DNA of 64,000 bases from Apodemus sylvaticus (GCF_947179515.1 NC_067481.1:42353047-42417046); one strand, 5' to 3'; shown: positions 43,410 to 55,869, numbered from the stretch's first letter. Numbers and translations are program-made. The notes: generated by a model from the letters alone, not told the origin.

Positions 43410-45776
43410 TCAGTAGTGTTGTTTATGGACACAGCTGGAGAACATTCAATAGTAAAAATTCACACAAATAGGAGCCTCTAGAATAAAGGTACAAAGGCTG
43501 GAGCAGCAGCAGCCATTTCTGCCCTGTTTTTCTGATCAAGTTACCACCCCACCAATACAATTATAGGGATGTGGGCAGTCCAGTGCTCTTACACCTGGAA
43601 GGTGAGGAATTGCAGTGAGCCTCTGTAGCTATGGCAACATTTAGTCTTATGGAATACCGGGGAAGGCTGCTCTTCCAATGTGAAAAGTGTGCCAGGCATC
43701 ATTCCTTGACCCTCATAATTACAAAGAACCCCAATAAAGTTTTCCAACACTCAGTCCAACCAAAATAGACAAAAGAACAAAATACCCACATAATGCTGAG
43801 GGCAAAAAAAATGAACTAAAAAAGGTTTTCCAGTCTAATGGTAATTATGAACATTTTAAAGCAAAGCTACTGGGCCTAAGTGTAAAAACACAGAGGTGCA
43901 AGAACACTCATTAACTCCAGAATAGTGTTATACAGAGAGGAAGGAGTATAGCAGATGTCTCTATTGTATCTGCAGTGCTTAAAAAAAAAAAGATTTGAAG
44001 CAAATACAAAAATATATAAATAAATAAGTAAATCAAGTGTGAGTACGTGGGAGTCTGACTTCTATTCCCCGTGCCTTTCTTAATGTTCAAGTGGGTTATT
44101 GCTTTTTAAGATAAGCTGAGTGTTCTCCAGATGAAAAGGAACAGGGATGAGAGTCTCAGCGGTGAGAATTGGCAGGTTCAAGGCTACACTTAAGAACTGG
44201 CAGGAGAGAAAAGGACAGGGAGAATGGGAAGTGTCTCCCCCTAGAGGCAGGGAGGTCAGTGGTATGTCTGAGAATGGAGTACCAAGTAGATCTCTCCCCA
44301 CCTAAGTTCTGGCTGCTCTCTGCTCTTATCACTGACAGTACTTGAGTCACAATTTATTAAAATTAGCTGTCCATGTGTTTGCTGGAAAGTTAGGCTCTAC
44401 AGACCCATTTTCTGTACCCAACCTTGCCACCTGCTCTGGCTGGACCCTATAGAAAACTCAATCCCAATGGCCTTGAGCTTCTGGTCAAGCAGGAGTCATC
44501 CAAGAGAGTCACAGAGTCAGGATCACCCCAACCTGACATGAGTGCCTTCGGAGCAGGAGCTGTGACCCTTGACAGAAGATGGCGACCAAATCGAGTGGCT
44601 TGCTGTGTACAGGCTGGGTTCCTTGTTCAGTCCTTTCTTTGGCCCTGGGCATAAGTACAGCAATGCTGGTGCTGGCTCAGCTCTGCATGTTTTGTTGTAA
44701 ATAGTCTGCAGAAAATACCATCTTAAAGCACATCAAGCTGCATGTCCCTCAGATACTTGTTGGGGTCCACTGATACTGTCACCCAGAAACCTCTGACAGA
44801 CCCCAGGCCAGGGCAAAGGTCTGATTAGTCTCTGACTCCAGGTAGCTGCCTAAGGCTAAGGTCCAATCCAGGGGTAACTAAGACATAACTAAGAGGGATT
44901 TGTGAATAGGAAAAATGGGTACCTTCTTGAATCTGGGTCAGGGCATATATGAGTCTTGGGTTTCAGAACAAAACAAAAAAGTTATCCTGAAAGAAAACAT
45001 AGAGAAAAGAAAGCTATCCTGGGAGGAACAATTCTCGAAATATTTCTAGAATATTAGATGTTCTGCAAACAAAGGACCAGCATGCTTACTTACTTTCTTT
45101 GTGCTATATCTCAAATATCACAAAATACTCATCATCTAGGTAGAAACCAGAGGTGCCAGGATGGTCTACAACTTGTGACAAACATGTCAAACGTAGGATA
45201 AACCTGGTGTTTATTTCATGTCTTCTTGATATGGGCAGATCTGAGCTACATCCCATATCAACCTAAGTGTCCTTCATTAAATATCTGGAGCCCCTGCTAG
45301 TTCCTGCCTCCTGCAACCCCTGATGGTCCCCAACCTGATGGTTTTGGTCGAGGAGTGCCTTGTCTGGGCTCTGTGAGGGATGGAATACCTGGCTTCCGGA
45401 TCTCCATCCATTCTGTCCCTGACATCTCTATCATAAATGCCACCAGTGTTATTTTATTGGGCTGAGCTGAGGAGATGTTTATTCACCTGGTGCCTTTCAA
45501 ACTGATTAGGTGGATTTAGTCCTGGGATAAAAGCTTCTGAAGCCAGCATCCCAGCCTGAGAAAGAATCAAGCATGTGGATATTACACCACAGTCTCTCAT
45601 GCCAGTCTGTGCCCCAGGGTCTCCCTGCTGGAATCACATTTTTCCTGCTCAAGAAATTAGTTTCTTTTTTCTATGATCTGATGAGAGCCAGCAGGAGCCA
45701 GAGTGAGCAGGCAGCGTGAAAGTACTTACTGATCATTACATGCCCACAGTCAGCGACTGCCTTCCCAGCTGGCCCA
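43410..45776. other. Single-copy DNA
   Basis: No family recognised in 2.4 kb apart from an A-run (43981-43991) with a following AAATAAAT run (44015-44032). Frames up to 76 codons show nothing known. Confidence 0.4.
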
Positions 45777-45950
45777 TGTCATCTCCATGCTATGACCCTT
45801 CGGGGACATACATAGCATTCCCATTTCACAGTTGAGAAAACTGAGCTCAGAAAAGTTTTCTACATGAAGCCAATGTTATACAGCTATAAAGCCATGGTTA
45901 GAAGCCAGGATTAAGACTCAGAAATCAAGATTCCAAGCTCCCAGTTCAAC
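45777..45950 (-). repeat. MIR SINE, minus strand
   Basis: 'gcattcccatttcacagttg', 'agaaaactgagctcagaaaa', 'caatgttatacagctataaa', 'gccatggttagaagccagga' follow the reverse MIR consensus almost completely. Confidence 0.85.
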
Positions 45951-45966
45951 TCCCCATCTACCTCCC

Positions 45967-46392
45967 CCCTTTTATTAAACATAGATTCTTTTCTCATACA
46001 TTATAATCTGAATTCTGTTTCCCTTCTCTCTACTCTCCCCAGTTCCTGCCTACCTCCTCTCCCATCCAGATCCACCCCTTTCTGTCTCTCATTAGAAAAG
46101 AGCAAGCTCCTACGAGATAGCAACAAAACATAACGAAATAAAATATAATGAGAGAAAACAAAAACCATCATATCAAAGTTGGACAAAACAAGCCCGCAGT
46201 GAAATAGAAAGAGCCCCAAGAGATGTGCACGAATCAGAAACCCACAGGTTCACACATTCAGGAGTCCCATAAAAGTACTAACTGAAGGCTATAATGTATA
46301 GGTGGGGGAAACCGGCAAAGACCCATGCAGGCCCTGTGATTGCTGCTTCAGTCTCTGTGAGTTCAGATGAACCCTGCTCACCATCCCTTTGT
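45967..46392 (-). repeat. Rodent L1 3' UTR (Lx-like), minus strand
   Basis: The + strand reads 'tagattcttttctcatacat', 'ccagttcctgcctacctcct', 'gatccacccctttctgtctc', 'tcattagaaaagagcaagct', 'cgagatagcaacaaaacata' and 'accatcatatcaaagttgga'. This is the reverse complement of an old murine L1 3' end whose A-rich terminus lies near 45967. Confidence 0.8.
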
Positions 46393-46435
46393 CTTACGAA
46401 ATGTCTTGTCAGTTTCCAATTCAGACTGAAAGCAG

Positions 46436-46790
46436 CTTGGGAAGGAAAGGGTTTATTAAATTTTATGGGTTAGATTAACTACATCTTTGAGAGAAGCCCA
46501 GTCAAGAACTCAAAGCAGGAACACAAGGTGGGGAGTGAAGCATAGGCCATAAAATAATGTGGCCTTTGTGTTTGTTTGTTTGTTTTCTTGTTTGTTTGTT
46601 TGTTTGTTTGTTTGTTTGTTCTCCTCATGGCTTGCTCAGCTTTCTTTCTTATACAACCTAGGACTACCTATGGGTGCACTGACGTTGGGACCTCCAGCAT
46701 CCATCATTACTCATGAGAATGCCTCACAGACAGGTCCACAGGCCAGTCTGATGGAGACAACTGTCTCAGAAGAGAGGGTGGCATGACTAT
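46436..46790 (-). repeat. Diverged MaLR-like LTR, minus strand, with (TTTG)n
   Basis: 'ggaaagggtttattaaattt', then after a TTTG expansion (46568-46620) 'catggcttgctcagctttct', 'tcttatacaacctaggacta' and 'gagaatgcctcacagacagg' match the reversed LTR at 30699-31080, with more divergence. Confidence 0.7.
46568..46620. repeat. (TTTG)n microsatellite
   Basis: About thirteen TTTG units with one TTTTC interruption, inside the LTR remnant. Confidence 0.95.
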
Positions 46791-47671
46791 GTGCATCCAC
46801 CACCAGTGGCCCAGGAGGTCTGAGGATAGAGGATCAAATTCAATTTATCACTTCATTTGCAGCATCTTATCCAAGGCTTTTCTTAGCACAAAAGACTTGA
46901 TTTGGAGAAGGAAAAATGAGAAAATTTTAAAAATGACTGTGCTATTTCATTGAAACGTTCATGAATGTTGCGTCTAAAAAAGCAAGCTGGTGAGGCAAAG
47001 GTCGAAGGGAGAAAGAGGCAGGAGTTAGAGAATTCTGAGAACCTGCAATACAACGCCAGAAAGCTAAGGTCCTGAAGTGCGGGTGTCCTCTGTCAATAGG
47101 CAAAATGTTCAAATGGCCAAATCTCATGATGGAACAGCCAGTCCAACTACCCCATCCAAAAAATTTCTCCAACCCCCACTGCCCCAAATGGAGGTGTTTT
47201 GAAGGGTTCCCTGGCATAAACATTCACAAATCACTCCTGTGGGCAACGGTTTCTTCAGAAATGAAGGTTAGCAGCAACAGTCCAAGGACAAATGTGGTCC
47301 AAGGAACAAATCTTTCCAGAGTGGGTACTGCAGAGAAGCCATGCAGAGCACTGGGTCACCAGTCTGGGCTGACCATGCCACCTCTCTGCACAAAAGAAAA
47401 AAAGCCAGAGTATTTTTCTTTGAAATCTCTGAGCCTGGGGCAGGATGCTCTGATTCAGAGAAGCTCATGAACCAGAAGTGGAAACTGGAATATAACTAAG
47501 ACAAGGGTACCAGTGGGAACCGAAACTCAGGGGAAACAAGTACAGTGGTCTCTGTGACACTCTCCTGGGAGTTTATCCTTTACCCGAACAGGCAGGTAGT
47601 TTCAAGATGACTGGGTATATATGAATTCTTCATGGTTAAGAATAGAAAAGCATTCTCATTTGTTTTAAAAG

Positions 47672-47673
<2 letters not shown>
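46791..47673. other. Single-copy DNA
   Basis: Nothing recognised. The 121-codon + frame at 47105-47470 has no domain and overlaps opposing minus-strand frames. Confidence 0.4.

Positions 47674-47755
<82 letters not shown>
47674..47755. repeat. (GT)n microsatellite
   Basis: About 82 bp of GT with a single AT interruption, continuous with the B4 that follows. Confidence 0.98.
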
Positions 47756-47757
<2 letters not shown>

Positions 47758-47759
47758 CA

Positions 47760-48056
47760 TCACATGCATACATGTGCACATGTACAAGGACACCAGAGGT
47801 CAATATCACTTGTAGTTCCTAAAGAGTTATCTACTTATTTTTGAGACAGAACCACTCATTAGGATCTGGGCTCACCAATTAGGTGAGGCTAGCTGACCAG
47901 CAAGCTCCAGAGAACCTCCTGTCTCCACCTTGCCAAGCCTGGGATTACATGTGAGCACCACCATAACTAGCCCCACCCTTTTAAATCTGGATTCTGCAGA
48001 TCAAACTCAGGTCTCCAAGTTGGAAGGCACTTGGCCAACAGCTATCTCTCCAATCT
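47760..48056 (-). repeat. B4 SINE, minus strand
   Basis: 'gacaccagaggtcaatatca', 'ttttgagacagaaccactca', 'gaggctagctgaccagcaag', 'gggattacatgtgagcacca', 'tctgcagatcaaactcaggt' and 'acagctatctctccaatctc' are a full reversed B4. Confidence 0.88.
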
Positions 48057-49754
48057 CAAAACCACTTTCCCATCTCCTTAGCATCCAAAAGCATTTTTTC
48101 TAATTAAAGATACCTCTTAAGTGTACATCCCACTATTGCAAAGAGTTTGGTGCTGCTACTAGGAATGTAACCGCATCAGCAGCATCCTCACAGGGGCATG
48201 TTAGATACACAGAATCTCAAGCCTCCCTCAGGAATCTACAGTTAAGCAGAGTCTGCACTAAAGCTTGAGAGAGGTTTTAGCATGCTGATTCTTCAGAACA
48301 GCTGCTCAGCAGAATAAGCCAGGGAAGGTGGTTACTATGAAGACTTTGCCAGTCCCTTGAAGCTCTGGTCATCAGCAAATCATCCAAATATCTCTGTGGT
48401 GTTTCAGCCAAGTGGGCTATCATTTAGACTCAGTCCTCTGGAGCCATATCCATTGGTTTGAGATGCAAATGCACAGTTGATGGTTTCCTGGCCTGGATCT
48501 GCTATTATTCTCAATTATAATTTTACACCACCCAGTTCAGATACCAGATGCCCTATGAGTCCCTTCCCAGCCTTTCCCTTTGAGAGGAGTCACTCCTGGC
48601 TCTGAGTCCCTGTGGTGGCGCTGCGTTTGTGTTTTGCCTCAAAACTTGCCACACTTCTGATTCAGTAAACATTAGCTACCTACCTTGGCCTCCAAAGCGC
48701 AGGTTTTTAGTCACATTTGTTTCCCAAGAGTACTTCGCATGGTGCCAGACCATTGCAGCTACCCATTATCTTCTTGAGCTCCTACATTAAAAGTATTGAG
48801 AAGTTCAAACTTACCACTCTCTGTTCTTAAGCAAACCGTGTGTAACTGCCCATGTTTCCTCTCTGGGAATGAAATATGAGCTTCTTTGTATGCTTTTAAA
48901 TAAAACATCACATCAGGTCCTTCAGCTCACCTTGCATAGCAGCTCTCACCGAGATGATAGTAAGAGCCGCAACAAGTTGAAGTACGAGGCTCATTTAATC
49001 TCTAGAGTCCAGAACCATGACTCCATACCATGCCAACTGCAGATATGCCCTTATGTCCCGCAATTCCTCTGCCGCTTCCAGACAAGCCAATGAGGGATGA
49101 TGCATGTCAATTCCTGACAGTCCCTGTGTTTCTCTTCTTGATGCTCTGGGGTCAATAGGATCTCAGATGGTGAGCATGGGATAAACCCCATTTATTTTGA
49201 GGTGCAAGTGGGCTAAGGAATCTCAGGGATAAAAGGCTAAAGGAGAATCCCTGACAATTGCTTCGGGTCCATATGAACCTTAACCTTTGATTGGTCTGGC
49301 TCTCTCCCTGAACCACAGCTTAACTGGTCTGGAGACCCACATCACTTTGTCCACACCAGTCTATGTCATGGGGGGTTGTTTGATCTCTGCTCTTTCAACT
49401 GGAATCTAGCTCTAAAACACTGGGTATTTGCAAGGTATCTGTCTTCACCAAGAAGGTCGTTCTACCAGCCTGTAGAACGTACCTATTCTTCAAACATTCC
49501 TGTCCGGGCAATGCCAAGAAGCACTCTGCCAAGTTCTCACACCCCGTTGAACACTGAAACTTACTGTTAGGGTACAGATTCATTTTCTGACCTACTCTGG
49601 CCTCTTCCTTTTTTTTCTGTCATTCATCAGCCAAGCACATCCTTTTACAGTTTTCAGAAGTTTCTAGAAGTTTCTCTCACCTGCTGTTAGACACACCACA
49701 AGAAGTAAAGTGCCACTTGAGGATTTGTAATCAGAAAACAGTTGAAAGTCAACT
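48057..49754. other. Single-copy DNA with an octamer-containing core
   Basis: No repeat family recognised. A perfect POU octamer ATGCAAAT sits at 48463-48470, followed by 'ttctcaattataatttt'. Frames of 60-74 codons show nothing known. Confidence 0.4.
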
Positions 49755-49844
49755 CTGTATGCTTGTACTCCCAACATTCAGGAAGCTGAGACAGGGGGAT
49801 TGCAAGTTCTAAGCTACCTCAAAACAAAGACCAGGAAAAAAAAG
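49755..49844 (+). repeat. Old B1-like fragment
   Basis: 'gtatgcttgtactcccaaca', 'ttcaggaagctgagacaggg' and 'ggattgcaagttctaagcta' form a 7SL-derived piece with an A-rich end. Confidence 0.65.
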
Positions 49845-49857
49845 GTGAATTCAAGTT

Positions 49858-50370
49858 TGGGCAAGGGAAATGGCTCGGTCAGTAAAATACTTTTGCCTTG
49901 CAAGCACATGGACCAAAGTTCAATCTTCAGTGTCCATGTAAAAACTTAGGGCAACACTGGGCACTGGTGGTGTACACCTTTAATCCCAGCATTTGGGAGG
50001 CAGAGGCAGGTGGATCTCTGTGAGTTTTGGGACTGCCAGGGCATACATAACTATACTCACAGGAACATGTAAATCTATGCCTATACCCCCCACATCTTGA
50101 AAAAGCAAGACAGACAGACAGACAGACAGACTGACAGTCACATAGAGTGGGACAAGTAGAAAGAAAAAGATAGGTGAAGCCCTGAGACTTAATGACCAGA
50201 CAACCTATCCTTTTCCGTGAGCACCAGACCAGTACATGATCCTCTCTCAAAAATCAAGTAAGTCAGTTTCTTAGGAATGATGCCCAAAGTTGTCTTCTGG
50301 CCTCCTCATGCATGCACATACATGTATATATGCATCAACATGCATACCTATAACCACATGCACATGAAAA
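49858..50370 (+). repeat. B4 SINE with expanded interior and a B1-like segment
   Basis: The ID-like head is 'gcaagggaaatggctcggtc' to 'caaagttcaatcttcag' (49861-49930). A segment with good B1 similarity follows (49957-50042, 'tttaatcccagcatttggga'), then a (CAGA)n run (50107-50135) and the B4-type tail 'gttgtcttctggcctcctca' (50289-50308) with CATGCACA-rich sequence. Confidence 0.65.
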
Positions 50371-51241
50371 TCTATGCCTATACCCATACCAAAAAAAGTT
50401 GCACTTTTAAAACTCCTCACTTCCTGTACCTGTTTAAATGAGAAATATATACAGGCACATATATATGTGTAGGATATTTAACATTATGGTTATAAATACT
50501 CAGCATAGAATAACTATATTTAACAATTGTTCTGAAGCAGCAAGACTTTCAATGATTCTGTTAATAAACCTTGTAGAAATATATAATGTAGTTAATGGGT
50601 TTGGAAATCAGAACAAAAGCAAAGTATTTTATGCATAAAGGAGCTCATTTTGTTTGATCTGTAAGATTAATCCACCTAGAATCCTCATTCTGTGGGAAAG
50701 TAGTTGTTTTGCAAATCTGGAGCTCCAAGTGGTGAGGAAACATGGAGTCTGTCTTGCCAACTACAGCATCAACCCACACTGCCCCTGTGTATTGATTGTG
50801 GGTGTGTTCATTTATCCTGGGACGAAACAGATCAGGGATTGGTTTCTTCTGTCTCTCTCTAGACAGCCTCTTCCTTTCTAAAAATGTTTCAATGGCACTT
50901 TTGAGACATCAAAGAAGGAAGAGCCACTTGATAAGTGTGGAGGGATGCAGGCTGACTGGGGAGACCTGCCTGAATCTCCCATGTACCCATCCTCGGAGGA
51001 CATTAAAAGTTAAAGATAGTTCATGACCTCACCTCCAACAATTTCTAGGGAGGTAACATTTATGTTACCTGCTCTTTGTCTTGCCTCATTGGTGATTTTC
51101 TAGGAATTTACTCTACTTTTAATATTGTTTAAAAAATACAATTCAGTTCATAAGCACAGTCCATGGCTGATAGAAGTCTCCCATTTCAGGATCCCAGTGT
51201 CTTGATGGTCAAGATCTGACTATAGTTTTTGTGACTTTAGC
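50371..51241. other. Single-copy DNA
   Basis: Nothing recognised; 50440-50620 is AT-rich. Last five bases (ttagc, 51237-51241) belong to the target-site duplication of the next element. Confidence 0.45.
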
Positions 51242-51641
51242 TGTACTGGCTGGTTTTTTGTGTCAACTTGATACAGGCTGGAGTTATCACAGAGAAAGGA
51301 GCTTCAGTTGGAGAAGTGCCTCCATGAGATCCAGCTGTGGAGCACTTTGTCAATTCGTGATCAAGGGGGTAGGGCCCCTTGTGGATGGTACCATATCTGC
51401 ACTGGTATTCTTGGGTTCTATAAGAGAGCAGGCTGAGCAAGCCAGGGGAAGCAAGCCAGTAAGAAACATCCCTCCATGGCCTCTGCATCAGCTCCTGCTT
51501 CCTGACCTGCTTGAGTTCCTAGTCCTGACTTCCTTTAGTCATGAACAGCAGCATGGAAGTGTAAACTCAATAAACCTTTTCCTACCCAACTTGTTTCATG
51601 GTCATGATGTGTGTGCAGGAATAGAAACCCCAACTAAGACA
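51242..51641 (+). mobile_element. Solo LTR, rodent MaLR-like, copy B, with perfect TSD
   Basis: A 400 bp unit from TGTACTGG to 'caactaagaca'. TATAAG is at 51419 and AATAAA at 51569. It is flanked by TTAGC on both sides (51237-51241 and 51642-51646), a perfect 5 bp duplication as LTR retrotransposons leave. No internal region is present, so it is a solo LTR formed by recombination or a non-autonomous remnant. The 166-codon frame across it is not a gene. Confidence 0.93.
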
Positions 51642-52565
51642 TTAGCCTTGACTCTTTCCTTAGGCCAAGGTATTTTTCCAGTTCTGCCCCTCTGCTCTTT
51701 AACACTCAAATCTAGCAGCAATCAAGAATAGTCTAATGTGGAACCATTCTCCCAACCCACATAAGTTAGGGATAAAGAGGGGAAACAGGAACCAGATATT
51801 TTCCGAGTGACCTCTATTCATTTTTTCCCTCTTTGGGTTTCTGAGCTATCATATTTCAAGGGAATGGAAGCAAATCTTTCTAACTCTGGAATTTATAAAT
51901 TGACTTATCTTCAAAGCCTACTCTGGCAGATCCCACATTTCTTCATTCGACGACCTTCCCTGAAGAGACTTCAGGATGTACTATCAAAGCCTCAGGACAA
52001 TCTTTTTTGTTGAATAATTAGAAAATTCAGTATTTAGAGGAAGCGCTGGAAGCTGACTGCTGTATTGTGGCTCTAACAGTTCCTGGTGCTCCTAATAAAA
52101 ACAGCCAGGAGACTGGACACCATCATAAAAAATGACCCACATGTTTTCTCAACTGCCTGCTTCCTCCACTTATCCAAGATCTGTCAGTTCATTAAGAAAC
52201 TCCAAGCTCCAAGCCTGTCATAAAGAATTGGGTAATTTCCTATCTTTTGTCCTGGTGTCCCCAAGCCATAGACATTATTTTAAAGGAATTCCACTGCATC
52301 TCAGAATTCAAGTGGACTTGAAAGCAAACAAAATGTTAAAGAGAGAACTTACTTCCAAAGCAGGGGCTTGGGGGTGGGGCTTGTCAGAACTTGAGAAGAG
52401 TGCAAAATCCTGAATCAGGGGAATCAATGAATAAAGGGTCTCCCAGCACTCTCTTCAAATGCTTAGGGGATGAAGAGTTAGTTGTCTGAGGGTTCAGTTC
52501 CAAGTAATTTCTCACAGATGGGAAGTTAAGTTCCAGCACTTGCTCACTAATGGTATAAAAACATT
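51642..52565. other. Single-copy DNA
   Basis: Nothing recognised beyond the TSD copy at its first bases. The 93-codon frame at 52132-52413 has no domain. Confidence 0.4.
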
Positions 52566-52797
52566 TAACAAAGGAAGGAAGCAGATAAGGGAAGGGGAGA
52601 AGGAGAAAGAGAAGAGAGAGGACAGAGAAGAAGGAGGGAGAGAGGGAGGAGAGATATAGAGGTAAGAGGGGAAAGGAGAGAAGGAGGGAGGACAGAAGGG
52701 AGGAGAGAGGGCAAGTGGGGAAGGAGGGAGAGGAGAGGAAATGAGAGAGGGAAGAAAGGAGGAAGGAGAGAGGAGGGAGGAGGGAGGAGGGAGGATG
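52566..52797. repeat. Homopurine tract (GGAGA/GAGGA-rich)
   Basis: About 230 bp of the + strand are nearly all A and G, with GGGAGGA units near the 3' end. Minus-strand Leu/Ser/Pro-rich frames here are composition artefacts. Confidence 0.95.
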
Positions 52798-54594
52798 TAG
52801 CAAAGGCATAGAGTGAGCAGAGCCGTCTGGCCATCTTGTAGTCTGGAATCTAGCATGGGTGTCTTTTAACAGAAATTCCCCTTTCTGATGACCTCACCCT
52901 ACATCAGTAAAAGTAACCCCTGCCTCCAATTAGTTTTAACTGCTGCATAAAATTCAAATCCAGGAACTGGTGAGAGGATCCCTGTATTATAGCTGGAAAC
53001 AGCATCTCATAGAAAACTCTAGAAGCCACTGAGAAAGTCAAGTCAGGAGATCTATCATAGTCCAAAGGCTACAGAGAGAGAAGTCTTATCTTTTTATATG
53101 GAAAGCAGACTTCTAAGTCAGGATAATGGAGACTGTGAGAAGCAGCAGCAGCAAGTGACAAGACAGCAGGCAAGTACGAAATGATAACAAGCAGAGGTGA
53201 AGAACCAAAGGCCACATGTACCCAGATTGAGATCTGCAGTATTTGGGCACATGAGAGTCACATGCTTCTTAGAAAGGTCTATGACAGGTGTGTAGGTCAA
53301 CCATGGTTTCAGCTGACTCATGCATCTAACAAACTCCCCCAGTGCTCTCCTATCTGCCAAGCACTGTAAAGATAGTATCTCACCCTCCAGGAGACAGAGA
53401 CGTATTCTCAAGCTGTGCCAGTACAATGTGGGTAATTGGATCTCAGAGACATGCACCAGGGTTGAATGTCACAGAGATGGATGGGCTACAGCTCCTGGAC
53501 AGACAGGCTTTTGCACAAAGGTCATAGGAAAGAAAGTGTCTAAGAATGTACCTTTGATCCTTTGGAGGATCTTCAAAGGATTCTGTGGAGTTCTGTTTCT
53601 TTTGTCCTTTTGTTTCATAAAGTCCAGAGCAAGGCTTATCAAATGAAATATCCCATGAGGATGTTAAGTCAGCCTGCCCTGTTACCGTGCCTACGTAGAT
53701 TCTGGGGTGAGAAAGCCAATACCTTCTTGTTATTCATTCTCTGGCAACAGACATGTGAGAAATATTGGAGAAGAGGAAAGATTTCTCTTTGTCCTTGGCA
53801 TTTTTTCCTTTGATAATATTTCATCCAAAAAGGAGTTTTGGATCTGGTCTTGGACACGTGACTTGGAAGGAGAAGCTGAGGATGATACAGCAGCTGAGGA
53901 GAGGAAGCTCATGATATATTCTGGCAGGTACACAGCTCTAACTCTACAGCTGTCCCCAAAGCACCCCCAGGGGGGTGAAGGTCAGTGAGTTAGAACTGGA
54001 ACCGGTCGGTGGGTGGATACTGGAGCAAGAGAGCCCAACGCAATGCCATAGACTGGGCCCAATGACAGGGTCGTGGATATGAACTAACTGTACACTCAAT
54101 AAGGAAAAACCCAGAGTCTGGGATTTCAGTACAAAAGGAGTCAATAGAACACGACCTTGGTGTGACTGGAGAAACACCAGAACCAAAAACAGGAAGACAT
54201 CTTTTATGTTGGAGAACAGACAAGATACAAGACATTGTGGGAAGAGCAGTAGGCCCCACAAGAAGAGGATAGGAGGAAGATTCTTGAGGGTCCTCACTAA
54301 CAGTATTAAAGGGAGCAGTAAACAATAAGTGGTGGTATAGACTCAGAGCAGCCGGACTGCACACAGATGACTGCATTTCAGAGTTACCTAGAACCTTCCT
54401 ACAGAGCACCGGGCTGCAGCTTTAGCAGCCATCCCACCCCGCCCCCCAGCTTTCTTGACACAGCTGCTTTTGAGTTATCCTTGTAAGTGAGCTCTCGCTC
54501 AGACTCCTGTTTGTAACTCACTGGGTCACCTAATCAGTCATTGGTAAAAACATTACTTTGGTCTGTGGTGGACTCCCTTTCTGGGTAGACTTGA

Positions 54595-54596
<2 letters not shown>
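52798..54596. other. Single-copy DNA
   Basis: No repeat recognised over 1.8 kb. Several frames of 108-139 codons on both strands (53118-54409) overlap each other in different registers; none shows conserved motifs, and no paired splice sites support one over another. Confidence 0.4.

Positions 54597-54648
<52 letters not shown>
54597..54648. repeat. (GT)26 microsatellite
   Basis: Fifty-two uninterrupted bases of GT. The Cys/Val-rich starts of frames here come from this tract. Confidence 0.98.
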
Positions 54649-54857
54649 ATGTTTTCGTCAGGAAAAGATCACCTCACAAGAGCTAAGCCAGGAATGTGTT
54701 TATTCTTGTGTAAAGGCACAGACAGGAAAAGGGAATCTATACTGGACTATGGTAGTGAGGGCAGGTGGGCAGCCCTGCCCTACAACATTACCCATGCATC
54801 CCGGGTCTTCTCTTTGCCTCACAGTTCTGTTGAATCCTGTGCCCTATTTTGTTTGTC

Positions 54858-55190
54858 ATTGTAATGAACAACGCTGTGGTCAAAAAGCAACTCAGAAAGG
54901 AAAGGCTTTGTTTCAGTGTATACCTTGCAGTCCATCATTAAAGGAAGGATGGATAGGAACCTGGATGCAGGAACTGAGGCCATGGAGAAACACTGCTTAC
55001 AATCTATTCCCTTTGCATGTTAAGCTGGAGTTTTAGACAACCCAGGACCACCTGTGCAGCCATGGTACTACCCAAAGTGAGCTCATCATTGATGAAGAAA
55101 ATGCCCCACAGACTTGATTAGAGGCCAACAAAATGGAGGCCTTCTCTAGGTTGAGATTCCCTCTCTTGGATGACCCCACCTTGTATTAAA
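54858..55190 (-). repeat. MaLR-like LTR remnant, minus strand
   Basis: 'ggtcaaaaagcaactcagaa', 'aggaaaggctttgtttcagt', 'cagtccatcattaaaggaag', 'gcaggaactgaggccatgga', 'gaagaaaatgccccacagac' and 'ctaggttgagattccctctc' follow the reversed order of the LTR type at 30699-31080. Confidence 0.78.
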
Positions 55191-55559
55191 CTGGAAAAAG
55201 AGTAAGCGGTATACATTGGCTCTGAGCCACACTATCTGAACTAGGACACTTTTGTTTTCTGTTCATCCCAGTCCAATGGGAGCAGGGAACAGGAAGTAGA
55301 GGCAAGGCACATTCGTCAAGGATGCCATGATTACTCTGTGTACATCTTTATCATTCATATCCTACTTCAACTAGAATTTAGTTTGCCAGCTACACCCAGA
55401 TGGAGTGTGAGTCTTAGGTCAGTGTGCACAGCTAAAACCTAGTTGACTTTATTTACAGGGAAGAAAGAAAGCTCAGAAAATGGGAGGCAATTAAGAGGCT
55501 CTGGCACTGTGATTCAGTGATTGATCCCTGGAGTCACCTCTGCTTTAAAAAACCTTTTC
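55191..55559. other. Single-copy DNA
   Basis: Nothing recognised. Confidence 0.35.
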
Positions 55560-55760
55560 TGGCTTCTAAGTATGGCCTCTCTTCTGCGTTCCTATGACAC
55601 TCATGATTAACTCCATTAAGCTTACCTGAAAGCACAGAAATATTCTATTTATTTGTCTCTCTTCCAGGAAAGTATGAACTCTGAGAGCATCAAACACTTA
55701 CTTTATCTTTGGATCCTCAAATGCTAGACAGAGTCTCAATCTGGTCCATAAGGACATTTT
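55560..55760 (+). repeat. L2-like 3' fragment
   Basis: 'ctatttatttgtctctcttc', 'caggaaagtatgaactctga' and 'tttatctttggatcctcaaa' followed by 'tgctagacagagtct' resemble the L2 3' end; divergence is high. Confidence 0.5.
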
Positions 55761-55868
55761 ATTAGACAAATCACCAAGTGGCTGGATTGATATGTCACTC
55801 AGCAAGCAGTTGGATATCTGAAGAGTTTCTGGTGTGGTTTGTGACAATAACTCCTTTAATGTAGTCAT

Positions 55869-55869
<1 letters not shown>

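Noticed and set aside
42950..43432. 160-codon minus-strand frame
   Set aside because: Its N-terminal half lies in a B4 SINE; composition has no protein signature.
51231..51731. 166-codon open frame
   Set aside because: It reads through a solo LTR and its target-site duplication.
52384..52856. 141-, 114- and 89-codon minus-strand frames
   Set aside because: Translations of a homopurine tract; three frames of one strand cannot all be genes.
54599..55036. 145-codon frame beginning with Cys-Val repeats
   Set aside because: Begins inside a (GT)n tract and runs into an LTR.
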